DNA of 64,000 nt from Hypericum androsaemum (lineage: Eukaryota; Streptophyta; Magnoliopsida; Malpighiales; Hypericaceae), in assembly GCA_963995505.1 (NCBI GenBank), contig OZ023199.1:6443906-6507905 (forward strand). Reading direction: 5' to 3'. The position numbers and the translations under genes are program-made. Below, piece by piece: positions 1-10,833 of this stretch. Position 1 is the stretch's first letter. The number at the start of each line of letters is the position of its first letter. The notes beneath the pieces are model-generated. The model was not told where the DNA came from, did no database searches, and was given only the letters and a program-made list of their open reading frames with translations.

Positions 1-828
1 CTTGAGGATCGAGGAGAGCACACCCCGAGTAGAATTCATCGTTGCATGATATAGTCTATCCTGAAAAACATCAAAGTAACACGCTGAACTATATAAAATA
101 TCCCAAGAAAGCCTGTTCAGGTAGGCAAGATTCATAATAGAAAGCGAACGAATGCCTAGTCCCCCCTCTTCTTTAGGAGCACAAACCCTTTTCCATGCTA
201 CCGTGCATGAACCCCCTTTATGAATGTCACATGTCCAAATAAAGTTTCGAATACACATGTCAATATGCTCAAGCAGCCTAACTGGCCATTTATAAACCAT
301 CATGGAATGGGTGAGAGACCTCTGAACAACTGACTGGACCAGGCAAACACGTCCCACCATGGAGAGAGACGATCCTTTCCACATAGAAAATTTATCAATA
401 ATAGTATTGGCCAGATCCTGCATGTACTGACGATGAGGAGGCCCACAAAAAAGAGCAATACCCAGAAGACTGCAAGCGAGTGTGAGCACCCTGGTCATGT
501 GCTCCCCTAAGTAAACTCGCCACTTCTAAGGATTATACTACTGCCCCGAACAAGACGCTTACTCCTGCAAGGTGGCCAAAAGATTGCGATAGTTCCCTAC
601 ACTAGCCTTGCAAAAGGCAATCACATCATTAACATATAAGAGAAGGAAAGGAAAAGTTGTGCTACGACCTACCTTAAAGCCAACCAACTCCCCAGTCCCT
701 GCAGCCTCCTGTAAATGCCTACTAAAAACCTCCTCGGCCTCAACAAAAAGCAAAGGAGACAATGGGTCCCCTTGACGGACTCCTCTGGACAACCCAAAAT
801 AGCTCGCAGGAACACTATCAACTATAGG
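1..828 (-). mobile_element. 5'-truncated LINE fragment (RT domain), decayed
   Basis: On the minus strand, 559-792 reads RGVRQGDPLSPLLF, the classic non-LTR reverse transcriptase block. It is followed by LLYVNDVIAF, where the catalytic box is normally YADD, so the second-to-last position has changed from Asp to Asn and the enzyme would be dead. Positions 1-540 continue the post-RT part of the same LINE with stops and frameshifts; they correspond to the region after the YADD box in the better LINE at 58493-62947. The element runs off the window at its 3' side. Its upstream edge stops abruptly at about 828, where telomere-like repeats begin. The family match rests on my reading of both translations; the exact divergence was not computed. 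Confidence 0.85.
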
Positions 829-1098
829 GTTTGGGGTTAGAGGGTTAGGGTTTGGGATTTAGGGTTTGGGGTTTAGGGTTAGAGGGTTAGGGTTTGGGGT
901 TTAGGGTTTAGGGTTTGGGGTGTAGGCTTTGGGGTTTGGAGTTTTTGGGTTTGAGGTTTAGGATTTGAGGTTTAGGGGTTAGTGTTTAGGGTTAGGGTTT
1001 AAGATTTGGATTTAGGGTTTAGGATTTGGGATTTAAGCTTTGGAGTTTGGGGTTAGGGTTTAGGGCCTAGGGTCAAGGGTTTAGGATTTGGGGGTTAG
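829..1098. repeat. Degenerate telomere-like repeat block 1
   Basis: The stretch is built almost wholly from variants of the plant telomere unit TTTAGGG on the plus strand, such as GGTTTAGGG, GGGTTTGGGG and TTAGGATT. Few perfect consecutive units remain, so this is an old interstitial array and not a chromosome end. It touches the truncated LINE on its left. Confidence 0.85.
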
Positions 1099-1326
1099 TG
1101 TGATACCCCATAAATGATATGTTCTGTCTGAAATGCTAATGTGATTTGATTCGACTATTTATATCAACAAGGTGCACCTTATTTTTTGGCACACATCTTA
1201 AGAGAACTCCAAGGTTAAATGCGCTTGACCTAAAGTCAGATCAGGATGCATGCTAGTGAGGACAAAACATACTGAAAAAGACTCGTGTTGGTCAATAGAG
1301 ATAGTCGATCAGCTTACGAGGTATTA
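1099..1326. other. Non-repeat insert inside the telomere-like array
   Basis: About 225 bases of ordinary-complexity sequence separate the two telomere-like blocks. The ends look weakly inverted: TGATACCCCATAA at the left against TAATACCTCGTAA as the reverse complement of the right end. GTTAG flanks both sides, but GTTAG is also part of the array, so it is weak evidence for a target duplication. It could be a small MITE or a solo LTR remnant. Confidence 0.4.
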
Positions 1327-1660
1327 CGGTTAGGGTTTGGGGTTTAGAGTTAGGAGTTTAGGGTCTGGAGGTTAGGATTTGGGGTTAGAGTTGGGGGTTT
1401 GGGGTTAAGGGTTAGGATTTAGGGTTTGGGAGTTATGATTTACGATTTAGGAGTTAGGGTTTAGGGTTTGAGGGCTCGGGTTTGAGATTTATGACTTAGG
1501 GCTTTGGGGTTAGGGTTGGGGGTAAGGAGTTGGGTTTTGGGGGTTAGGTTCTGGGATTTGGGGTTTAAAATTTAGAGTTTAGGGTTTAGGATAGGATTTG
1601 TGGTTTTATTTAAGGTTTTAGGGTTAGGGGATATAGTTAGGGGTTTAGGAGTAGTTTTGA
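1327..1660. repeat. Degenerate telomere-like repeat block 2
   Basis: This continues the TTTAGGG-variant array of 829-1098 in the same orientation, with increasing decay towards the right (TTTAGAGTT, GGATAGGATTTG). From 1661 to 1890 the sequence is ordinary and would be the 5' flank of the eIF4E relic. Confidence 0.8.
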
Positions 1661-1890
1661 CATTTTTGTGTGCACACCAAACTACCTGAAAAGATAATTT
1701 TCTTTATTATAGTAAGATTTGTATTATATCAGGAATGAAGATGGTCTAAGCCGCTCTAGTACTAACACCTGAATCACATCACGTCCTCTTTTCCATAACT
1801 CCAAACCCAAAATCACTTGAGAAACAAGAAAACTATTCCAATTTTTCTCTATAATTTCCCCAAATGAAACACAAAAACCAAGGGGGGAAA

Positions 1891-1913
1891 GAGAGAGAGA
1901 GAGAGAGAGAGAG
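1891..1913 (+). repeat. (GA)n microsatellite in eIF4E 5' leader
   Basis: A perfect GA dinucleotide run of about 23 bases ends directly at the eIF4E start codon (1914). GA/CT tracts are common in plant 5' leaders. Confidence 0.9.
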
Positions 1914-2182
1914 ATGGCAGTAGAGGAGAGTGTAAGGCCGAAGAGCAGGGAAGAGAAGCGACGAGAGGAAGATGCCGCAGAAGAGGATGTAGAGGAAGGA
2001 GAGATTGTGGAGGGAGGAGGAGAATTGAGCGGCACGGGCTTCCCAAAGAACCTGGAGGTTCACCTGCTGAAGCGTGAGTGGACCTTCTGGTTCGATAACC
2101 CCTCGGCTAAGTTCAGGTAGAGTTCCTGGGGAAGCTTCATGCGCCCCGTCTTCATCTTCTTCTTCGTTGAAGAATTCTGGAG
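1914..2182 (+). pseudogene. eIF4E pseudogene exon 1 (with TAG stop)
   Basis: It begins with ATG directly after the GA tract and encodes an acidic N-terminus, then WTFWFDNPSAK. A TAG at 2117-2119 interrupts the frame just before SSWGSFMRPV, which matches the family's AAWGSS(M/I)RP. The frame then continues to VEEFW and a good GT donor at 2183. Confidence 0.85.
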
Positions 2183-2395
2183 GTCCTCTTTTTTCATTTT
2201 CTTTTAAATTAAAATCTTTTGATTGTGCCAGGTCGTTAATCAGATGATGCATAATAGATATTTCTTCATTGTTGATGTGTTTAGTTGATTGTAGGCAGCG
2301 GGTTTCAGATTAGCTCGTAGCATATTAGCATGTTGTGAATAGGCAAAATGAAATGATGAACAAAGGTTGAAATATGCTTGCACAGATATACTATG

Positions 2396-3016
2396 TGTTG
2401 CCGATAAATTGTGGTAGAACGTCGGAAACAATCTTTAGAACGGGTCCAGAGTGGTCGTCCCAAGAACGATTCGAATGAATAGGTAAAGATGGAAGAAATA
2501 TGGGGAGCAAGAAGGGAAGAATTAGATTATAGTAGGTAGGAGAGAAAAAAATTGATAAAGGAGAAAGAACTTTATTGAAAATATGGGGGAGAGGGGGAAG
2601 GGAAAAATATAAAGATAAAAGCTAGAGGCTACATAAGATAAATGATATGAATGTTTGATGTTTGGTTTGTGTGTCTTCTTCTGCTATGTCTCATATCTCA
2701 TTATATAGAAAAAGTTCGCCTCAGCACAATACAAAAATCCTAGGCCGTGTTCAATATAGGAAAATCCAACATAGCCCCGGCCTCATAAAAAAAATACAAA
2801 CTGCCAAAACTTTTAATCCAATTTTGACCTCTTTCTGTGCTGAATTTGGAAAAGTGAAAAATGACAAAGTTGTAGATCTCTGTCTTCCTTTTCTGTGACT
2901 TTTGGAATCACATCAATCTGATAGGTTCAACATATCTATGGTCTTTTTACCAATATCTATGGTCTTTTTACCAATATATATTCAACATATCCGCGAATTA
3001 ATTTTTCGCTCCAACA
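2396..3016 (-). repeat. LTR, left copy
   Basis: It starts TGTTGCCGAT and ends CTCCAACA, giving the usual TG...CA termini. It matches 5037-5636 along its length with scattered substitutions and small indels. Confidence 0.85.
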
Positions 3017-5036
3017 ATGCCCCCCAAACGTCAATGTTTTGACGCTAGGAAAAGTGTTGACGTATATATGTCCTTAAACATGCAAAAAATTAACTTCACT
3101 CCATAAATAAGTGGCTATAAAAAGACCATAAATATATGGAAAATGTACCATCAAACCGGTCGAGACTTAGCCATCGTCGGCATGCAGATAATCACCTATT
3201 CAATAATAGACTTTCGTGGTAGGAGCCTCCCGTGCTTCAATAACATATTTTTGCGGCTGAGTAGGAGTCTTTTGTGCTTCATTGGAAATACCATATAACT
3301 ATTTTTGAAGATCCCTAAGCATTTGCTTTTATTTTTGGATTTTTTGCTCCAACCTTCTTCATCGAGTCTTCGTGAGAGTCGGTCACTGAGACTTCAGACA
3401 CTTGCCCCTCGAGTGTGGGTTCGAATTTCTTATCACCTCCTTATGCACAGGCTTCGTATGATAACTGGGAGACCTTGTAGGCTGATCACTCTTTGTAGGT
3501 CGTGGACCGCAAAAGTTCTTCATTGGGCACCCAAACCTTAAAGGGCTTCTTTCTCTGGAGAACTCCTTGCTCGGTCACCAATTGAGTAACCACATCCCTC
3601 TTAACCCATGCGTACTCAGGATGCCTTTTTCTGTTGCCGGCCAATTTTGATCGTGTGACTTGAGGACACTCCCTGTAATTTGAAACCTTTAACAGTCGAG
3701 GTTGAACCAACACGTTAGGTTGTTGCTTCCTCGTACTCTTTCTTGGGTGAGGAGGAGTTGAAGACTTGGCTGTATCATCCTTCACCTTCTTTGTCATGTG
3801 CACGTCTTGCCCCCCGGCCGAGATAATTTTGGCTGATGTATGAGCTTCGACTACAATGCTGCAAAGTTCCTCATGCCCCCCGGGTGAGATTGAATTCTAA
3901 CTGATACTCTGACTGTAGATTTGTCCCCCTATGTCTTTCCGTTGAGTTAGGAAAGAATAGGGCAAGCGAAGGTGGCTCACTGAAGGTGGAACAAAGGATG
4001 ACTTAGATCTCTGCAACAGATGACTTGGCGAAGGTCCTGAAATTCCCTTTGCTGGTGAAGGCCCAAAGATTCTCTTAGCCGGTGGAGACCCTAGGATGCC
4101 TTTCATATTTGATACAGTACTTAGGGTTGTCTCGGTCTTCTATGTGACTTATGTCGGGAATAACTCTTCCTTTTTCTTGAATGTGGGTCTTGCAAGCTGG
4201 ATGGTCGTGGTGTCAGCCAACTATTGACTTATCGTGTCTTGCCCCCCATTGCTTTGTTGATGGGTTGGAACAGAGTTGGATGAGCAATAATTGATGATTG
4301 AATTGATGTCTTCACCTTGTTTTAACAACTTATAAGGCGGATTGCCTATTGGTGTCGTCGGACTGAACGGGTCAAATAAAGGTTTGTTTCCCTCGATACC
4401 TCGATCATAAGAATCCTAAGGCACCCTCAAAATCATCCTAGAACACAGTCTCTCAAAATAACCTTTGCTCCACATAAATTTCTTATAGTTAATCATGGTT
4501 GGACAAGATAAATTGAAAATTTTGGAACCAACTTAAAGAATGACCTATCTTGGGTATTTTAGTCTTAAAATCTTCGTCCGAACTCCGATTGAATCGATCT
4601 TAGTGTTGCTGTAAATTTGAGAGATAGATCTTCAATTTTTTCTGAAATAGCCATCTCCTAATTTGGCCGAAAAGAAGACCAAGACGCCCTCCAATGCCGA
4701 CTAGACTTCTCAATCATACAGATCAATCAGTCTTTAATATTTCGGCCATATCTTCCTGGTACAAACTCTAATTTTGGTGTTCTTAGTATCCACAGAAAGA
4801 GAAAATAATAATCTTCAATTTTAGTGAAGAACGTTTCTTCAGATTCGGCTCCAAAAAGGGCCAAAACATCCTCCAAAAATGGCTGATCTCGCTGGACGTC
4901 TTCTTTCAGCACAACCTTTGACCAGTTTCGTCCCTTTTGAGGAAGGACTTGAAGCCGTATGGAAGCTCGTGTGTTTGGACACAATAATCTCTCTTCTCAG
5001 ATGCCCTCCGTAGTCCCACCGAGCATGCCAAAAATA

Positions 5037-5636
5037 TGTTGTCGATAAATTGTGGTAGAACGTCGGAAACGATCTGTAGAACAGGTCCGGGGTGGTCGTC
5101 ACAAGAGCGATTTGAACGAAAAGGTAAAGATGGAAGAAATATGGGGAGCAAGAAGAGAAAAATTAGATTAGAGTAGGTAGGAGAGAAAAGAATTGATAGA
5201 GGAGAAAGAACTTTATTGAAAATATGGGGGAGAGGGGGAAGGGAAAAATATAAAGATAAAAGCTAGAGGTTACATAAGATAAATGATATGAATGTTTGAT
5301 GTTTGGTTTGTGTGTGTTCTTCTGCTATGTCTCATATCTCATTATATAGAAAAAGTTAGCCTCAGCACAATACAAAAACGCTAGGCCGTGTTCAATATAG
5401 GAAAATCCAACATAGCCTCGGCCTAATAAGAAAAATACAAACTGCCAAAACTTATAATCCAATTTTGACCTCTTTCTGTGCCGAATTTGGAAAAGTGAAA
5501 AATGACAAAGTTGTAGATCTCTGTCTTCTTTTTCTGTGACTTTTGGAATCACATCAATCCGATACTTAGCCAAAATCTATAGTCTTTTTACCAATATAGG
5601 TTCAACATATCCGCGAATTAATTTTTCAGTACGACC
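5037..5636 (-). repeat. LTR, right copy
   Basis: It starts TGTTGTCGAT and ends AGTACGACC, a decayed form of the left copy's CA terminus, directly before the CTATG duplication. Confidence 0.85.
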
Positions 5637-6072
5637 CTATGCCAAACGCAACGTTCGTTACGGTTTCAAGTAATTTTGATTGCTAGATTGTGATATGTTA
5701 ATTTTGGGGTTGCATTTTATGTGCTCGCCTGCGCTTGTTTATCAAATCATCAACTAATTAGAGATGGTAATATTGGTTGGTTGTTGAAATTTGTAGGCAA
5801 ATGAAGTGAATGGAGCGAAATGCCAAAAAAAACATTGTTAGGGTTTCAGGCGATTTTGATAATTTGATGTATTGTGTTCATTTTTGGACTTGCATTTTAT
5901 GTTTATTTTCTTTTTAATGTGATAACGTGACATAGTTTTGTGCCTGCGAATGTATGGCTGCTGTCGAGTTTTCTTGTGAGCTCTGATTAACGTTGTGGCC
6001 CTTTGATGCTGCACTTATTTGGTCGAGATTCTGAGATTGAGTCTGTGTGTATTATATTTGTCTTGCATTCCG

Positions 6073-6238
6073 TGTCTACAACAACATACATCACCCTAGC
6101 AAGTTGACCGTGGGAGCAGACTTCCATTGCTTCAAGCATAAGATTGAGCCCAAGTGGGAGGACCCTATTTGTGCCAATGGTGACGAGTGGACTGTTGCCT
6201 TCCCGAAAGAGAAAGCTGGTACTAGTTAGTTGTACATG
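6073..6238 (+). pseudogene. eIF4E pseudogene exon 2 (with TAG stop)
   Basis: It encodes [20 protein letters not shown] and on to [10 protein letters not shown]. The preceding dinucleotide is CG, whereas the second copy (63317) has CAG there, so the acceptor has mutated. A TAG replaces the conserved Trp before LYM. The GT donor at 6239 is intact. Confidence 0.85.
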
Positions 6239-6353
6239 GTATACTTTTCGTCTCCTGTCTGATTCGTGGATGTTGATGCTTAAACTTTCCGATCAATTTG
6301 GCCTATCTATCTTACTTCTTTACTTGGTTTCTTTCTTTTCTCGTGTATCATTG

Positions 6354-6475
6354 TTGTTGGTAATGATCGGGGAGCAGTTTGATCATGGTGATGAAATCTG
6401 TGGAGCTGTTGTCAATGTCCGAGCAAAGCAGGAAAAGATATCTATTTGGACAAAGACTGCAAATGAAGCTGCTCC
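6354..6475 (+). pseudogene. eIF4E pseudogene exon 3
   Basis: It encodes LLVMIGEQFDHGDEICGAVV followed by the NVRAKQEKISIWTK region. No AG acceptor directly precedes it (the sequence reads ATCAT), and its donor position reads GA instead of GT. Confidence 0.8.
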
Positions 6476-6925
6476 GGAAAATGATTATGGTCGAAAGATT
6501 TTTAAGGCACTGGCTTTTACCTCTGGTTACACGATAATATTCTAGAGCGACTTTCCAGGAGTCTGCGGCTGAACATGGTAGGAATAGACGTCCTATAGTT
6601 TTGGTTTTTATGTGAAACATATTCATCTGAGCTACTCGAGTATTTGAGCTTGCTGCAATTTTTTCTCATGTCGTCGTCTCTTCTGCTCCATTCTAACTGG
6701 GGGACTTTTTGCTTCGCTGTACTTGAATGTCACTTATAGCTTCTAAGACATCAACGGCCATATAGTTGGCAATCTTTTATACTGATAGCATATAGCATTG
6801 TTGCAAATAGCAAACTATAAGATTTATACCAAAAGTTTCTCTTTGCTGATCTGTCTGAAACAAAGACTAGGCTTCTTTCCTAACTATTCACATCTGATTC
6901 TGGCATACGTTTGTCATTTTGACAG

Positions 6926-6991
6926 ATTCGCATTGGGAAACAGTGGAAGGAGTTTCTCGACTATAATGAAAGCATTGGCTTCATGTTTCAC
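6926..6991 (+). pseudogene. eIF4E pseudogene exon 4
   Basis: A 22-codon exon encodes IRIGKQWKEFLDYNESIGF and the end of that helix. It follows a good CAG acceptor. The donor reads GA (cacGAaatg) instead of GT. Confidence 0.8.
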
Positions 6992-7075
6992 GAAATGACT
7001 TTGTTATAATTCGTTTATTCTTTGTGTTAACAGCAGAAAGCTGTACTCACTGTTCCCTGGTCTTCTCTCTATTAG

Positions 7076-7126
7076 GATGATGTAAAGAAACTTGACAGGG
7101 GTGCTAAGAACCACTATACGGCATGA
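7076..7126 (+). pseudogene. eIF4E pseudogene exon 5
   Basis: It encodes DDVKKLDRGAKNHYTA and ends at TGA (7124-7126). An intact TTAG acceptor precedes it. It matches the family C-terminus. Confidence 0.8.
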
Positions 7127-9608
7127 TATGTATAGCGCGTACGCCCCAAGCGGATGGATTGTTTAGGCAATCAAGTAGTAGTAATACTCTCTTAGGAGTC
7201 ATGTTAGCACGCTTGACTGCATGATTCTCCTTGTCGCATTCCTCTCGACTAATCTAGTTCTACAAGCTAATATGGAGTTTCAGAGGTTTATGTTGACCCC
7301 AAACTCATCAAATTACAGAACAATTGGATCATTGACCTGCTGCAGTGCAACACGGGCAGCTTCTCGTTGTTTCCTCAACTCCATCTCTTCCCTCTTTCAT
7401 GAGGCAGCTTCAGCAGCCTTCATCTGAGCTTCAGTGCGAGCCATTTCTGGATTTTCATAGTCAACATCAAAGAAGTAATAATAGTTTTGCTAAATATACA
7501 AACATGTACATGTATTCAACAATTGTCGAGCCGAGAGCAACTCTAATTTGATTTTAGCAAATTGGCTGTGAAAAGTCCTCACAAATTTGTTGTCCACCCT
7601 TTCTAGATTATCGCAAGAATAGAAGGAAATTGTCAGGAGTAGAGCAAGTGACACAAATTTTTTTTTAGAATGTGGCACGTGGCCTATATTATATAAAGAA
7701 ATAATAAGACATTAAAAAGAAATACAAAGACAGGTAACAATCACATAAAAACACATTAAAGGCAACTGGCACAATATAAAGAAGACAAGTTTCAATTCAA
7801 TCACATAATAGTAGGCTCATTTCACCTTGTTATTGCCTCTTTTCTAATCTTTCCTTATCCAACCGCATCTTCAACAGATCAGTCTTGTCACCCTCCAAAA
7901 GGTGGCCAGCATATTAATACTAAACTGTCACATTGATCTTCTCTAGGACAAGATCCGGGCAAGAATATAAAGAAGGGACTACAAGTATGAGAGGGAGAGA
8001 GAAAATACAACTATAAACCACAGTTGTCAAAGTCGATGACGTGGCATAGCCAACCCCAAAAATGGAGAGGCGCGGCAGCGCGAATCGGAGCGGCTGCTAT
8101 TTAGTCTTACACGGACACTAATATAAAAATAAATCAGGTCTGTAGGTCGGCGGGAGAAAATTGCCAGGTTGAAGAGAGAGAAAAAAGAAATCGAGAGTGA
8201 AGCTTGTTTGGTTGTCGCGAAGCCAGAGAAGAAGGTATGAATTTTTTTTTTGAAATTCAAAAAAATATCCCTGAAAACATTTAAAAACAAGGGCAGAATT
8301 GTAATCTCAATCTTATTTGGTTGTCACGGCCGCTACCCACCACACCGGGGCCGCTCTGCTCCACCCCAGACACGCACCGCTTTGCCCGCTCCGACCGTAT
8401 CACCCGTCATCGCCGCTTTAAAAACAGAGCTATAAACAAAGAGAGTTTAAATAAAGAAAGCTTACTTGATCATGAAGAGTCTTATGTTGTGCCTTTAGAA
8501 TGGTATCTGCAAATCATTGCTTTAGCATTGCAGCTCGAAGAGCTTTTGTTGGGGATAATTGTACATCAAATGAAGGTACACCCAATCCTTTGGCAAATGT
8601 CAAATTGAATCAAATAACCAAAAAACTTAGGCCATTTCTGCCTATTCTAACAACCAATAAAAGGGTTTGCCAACCTTCTCCAGAAGTAACATCTGTTCCA
8701 ATATTCAGCACAGAACTAGGACAGATGGTTTCTTCATCCAAAGCAGTGACAGCACCTTTTCAATTGATTCAGGTGGAACTTGATCGAGTGAATATAGGTG
8801 GAACTTGAGGGAAAGGAAGCTACTATCCGTTGAAGTTAACAGATTTGTTAACTACTTTTTGAAGGAAAGAAGACGCGCGTGTCACGTGACAAACATATGC
8901 CACTTAAGGGCATTTTATACTTTTCATTAATACGACTAAGAAACGATGTCGTTTCGCTTGTTAATAGGCAGTATAAATTTAAATGCGGGAAGGAACGTTG
9001 ATGGATCATTTCACTTTAGTTACTTTTTCCTCCTCTCTAAAATTCCGATCTACGATCCCCGATGATCTCCGTTAATTAGGGTTTCCTAGCCCTAAATCTT
9101 CAGCTTATCAATTTGATAAAAGATAGATAATTTGGTCAAAGAGAAACCATGTCGTGTTCTCTACCCCAAAAATAACCAAAAAGCCTCCCCGACGGTATAA
9201 TTGTGTTTCCATCCAATACCTTAAGCTCGTTGCACGTTCAACAGTGAGAAAGCATGAAAGAGTCTCCAACGTTGTGGCACTATCTCATACGATGGAGAGA
9301 AGAAGTCACCCTGCATTGCATCAACAGTAATTCTACTCGTGTCACTAAAGTGTCAAAATTTCAAACCTTAGAAAATAAAAATGGCTCAAATAGCATATAA
9401 CTGAAAATTTTTAATGGCTAATCAACCATGTGGAAGATCCTAGATGACATGGCACACTAGTGAACAGACAGCAGAGAGACTATTTGTGTCATTAAAATAT
9501 GAAGACTCTAAATGAGTTATTGTTTGATGCGATTTACACCACATTGTATTAAAATCAAAATGAATATAAACCACGTGTACCCTTCCCTATAATATTTTAC
9601 CAATTCGT
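7127..9608. other. Intergenic stretch without recognisable genes
   Basis: No conserved domain is recognised on either strand. It contains AT-rich tracts (7660-8030), a GC-richer patch (8320-8420), and a short open frame at 8500-8808 described separately. A CACGTG core lies near 8884. I see no inverted or direct repeats that define an element here. Confidence 0.5.
8500..8808 (+). CDS. Unidentified open frame, possible exon relic
   Basis: A 102-residue open frame with mixed composition includes NEGTPNPLANVKLNQITKK and SVPIFSTELGQM. A second frame (8321-8608) overlaps it. I do not recognise the family, and there is no splice or promoter evidence. Its composition is less skewed than the random frames nearby, which is the only reason to list it. 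Confidence 0.15.
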   Translation: MVSANHCFSIAARRAFVGDNCTSNEGTPNPLANVKLNQITKKLRPFLPILTTNKRVCQPSPEVTSVPIFSTELGQMVSSSKAVTAPFQLIQVELDRVNIGGT

Positions 9609-10222
9609 TATTGGGAAATACGAGAGCCCCAAGCAAATACAACACAAGCACACAAGCAAACTACGAATACGAGAAAGAACGAACTCACAAGAAAACACAC
9701 ACAAAGAACACAAATAATTTGGTTACCCAGTTCGATACGAAGGTCTACATCCAGGGGCGTACCAAGGCAGGGATGATTTTCACTATTTCATTCTCTTAAA
9801 GCTTCACTTGCTCTATTAAAGAGAATGTAGCCACCCACTCTCTTGAAACTATTACAAATAAGGTTACAATGGGTAGTTGTGGAGCCACAAACCCTTCAAG
9901 GGTTATTGAGTCAGGAGGGCAAACTTGTCCATCAAAATATGACTTTCTCAGGCTGATTGGCGGGCTCCAACCTCTTGACAGGCGCCAACCAAGGTGTTTG
10001 AAAAATCTCTGTAACTTCCTTGGCAGCCCGCCAAGGAGGAGGCAGGTGCCAATCTTCACAAGTGCATCCCATTGGTGGCCGCCAGCCCTGCTGCCGCTCC
10101 TCAACTCGCTTTGTCTCGCTTCCTAGGCTTTGACTCTTGACCCGATCGATACCTCTGAGCATCCTCGGGCTCTGAACTCAATCTGATCAACTCTGAATCT
10201 TCCTCAAACTCCATACCCAATA
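9609..10222 (-). repeat. Copia LTR, left (3' LTR in element sense)
   Basis: It begins TATTGGGAAATACGAG (ancestral TGTTGGG) and ends CATACCCAATA, matching the right LTR over its full length. It contains a (CA)-rich run near 9640-9710. Confidence 0.9.
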
Positions 10223-10240
10223 ATCTCCCACCTGGAGACT
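10223..10240 (-). other. Copia polypurine tract
   Basis: The complement reads CCAGGTGGGAGAT directly next to the 3' LTR. This is the usual position and composition of the plus-strand DNA primer in Copia elements. Confidence 0.75.
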
Positions 10241-10305
10241 AATAACCTCAACACTTGTCACCTTTCACATGATAGCCCTATTCACTTAGTACGCCAGGTC
10301 TCTTC

Positions 10306-10536
10306 TTAGTTCACTAGATCCGCTGAAGCCATGTTTAGCTTTAGCTTCACCAAGGCAATCACCTTGATCAACATATCTACGGGATTCACTTTTTCGTACA
10401 TCTTCTCAAGCCTTAAGATCTTCCTCTCCAAGAGATCTGGTATGTAGTGATACTTCAACTCATTGTGCTTCGTCCTTGAGTGGAAAGCGGAATTTTTTGC
10501 CAACTGTATCGCACTTTGGCTATCACTATAGAGCAC
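10306..10536 (-). pseudogene. Copia RNase H fragment
   Basis: The minus-strand frame encodes YSDSQSAIQLAKNSAFHSRT, then KHNELKYHYIPDLLE, the C-terminal RNase H signature of Copia polyproteins. Its upstream join to the RT part (10540-10830) is broken by stops. Confidence 0.85.
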
Positions 10537-10833
10537 CCTTTTACTTTACTCCTTTTCCAGTTCTCCCAAAAAAAATTTCAACCATACCATCTCTTTGCTA
10601 GATTTTGTCACAGCCACATACTCACTTCCCGCGGTTGACAAAGCCACTACCTTTGGCAACCTAGAGGCTTAAGATATCGATGTCCCTCCGAACGTAAATA
10701 CATGACCACTTGTGCTCCTCTTCACACTATGATAACTGGACCCCAAGTTTGCATCACAATACCCTAGAAGCTTCACATCTTTGCCCTCAAAACATAGGGC
10801 CTTCTTAGTAGTACCTCTCAAGTAACCAAGGAT

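Larger units (their letters stand above)
2396..5636 (-). mobile_element. Non-autonomous Gypsy-like LTR element in eIF4E intron 1
   Basis: Two direct repeats of about 621 and 600 bases (2396-3016 and 5037-5636) bracket a 2.0 kb interior. CTATG flanks both sides (2391-2395 and 5637-5641), a perfect 5 bp target duplication. Minus orientation is inferred from TGGCATGCTCGGTGGGAC just inside the right LTR (primer-site position) and a purine run, the complement of ATGCCCCCC, just inside the left LTR (polypurine position). The interior has only short minus-strand frames such as 3486-3803 (105 residues, Lys/Arg-rich) and 3897-4106 (repeats of the type PAKGISGPSP), with no recognisable gag, protease, integrase or RT. 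It must therefore have moved with enzymes from elsewhere. The LTR/interior junction resembles that of the element at 15786. Confidence 0.85.
1914..7126 (+). pseudogene. Unprocessed eIF4E pseudogene, five exons
   Basis: eIF4E binds the mRNA 5' cap and recruits eIF4G for cytoplasmic translation initiation; plant eIF4E is also a known potyvirus host factor. Exons are inferred at 1914-2182, 6073-6238, about 6354-6475, 6926-6991 and 7076-7126. Motifs fix the family as eIF4E, not eIF(iso)4[61 protein letters not shown] and KKLDRGAKN. Coding is broken by a TAG at 2117-2119 in exon 1, where the family usually has Gln, and a TAG in exon 2 where the family has Trp (after KAGTS). The intron 1 acceptor reads CG instead of AG, the exon 3 acceptor AG is missing, and the donors after exons 3 and 4 read GA. 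Introns are present, so this is a duplicated gene copy and not a retrocopy. Intron 1 is inflated by an LTR element. Whether an intact paralogue exists elsewhere cannot be seen. Confidence 0.9.

Noticed and set aside
829..1660. A true chromosome end
   Set aside because: The telomere-like units are highly degenerate and are followed by 62 kb of ordinary sequence, so the array is interstitial.
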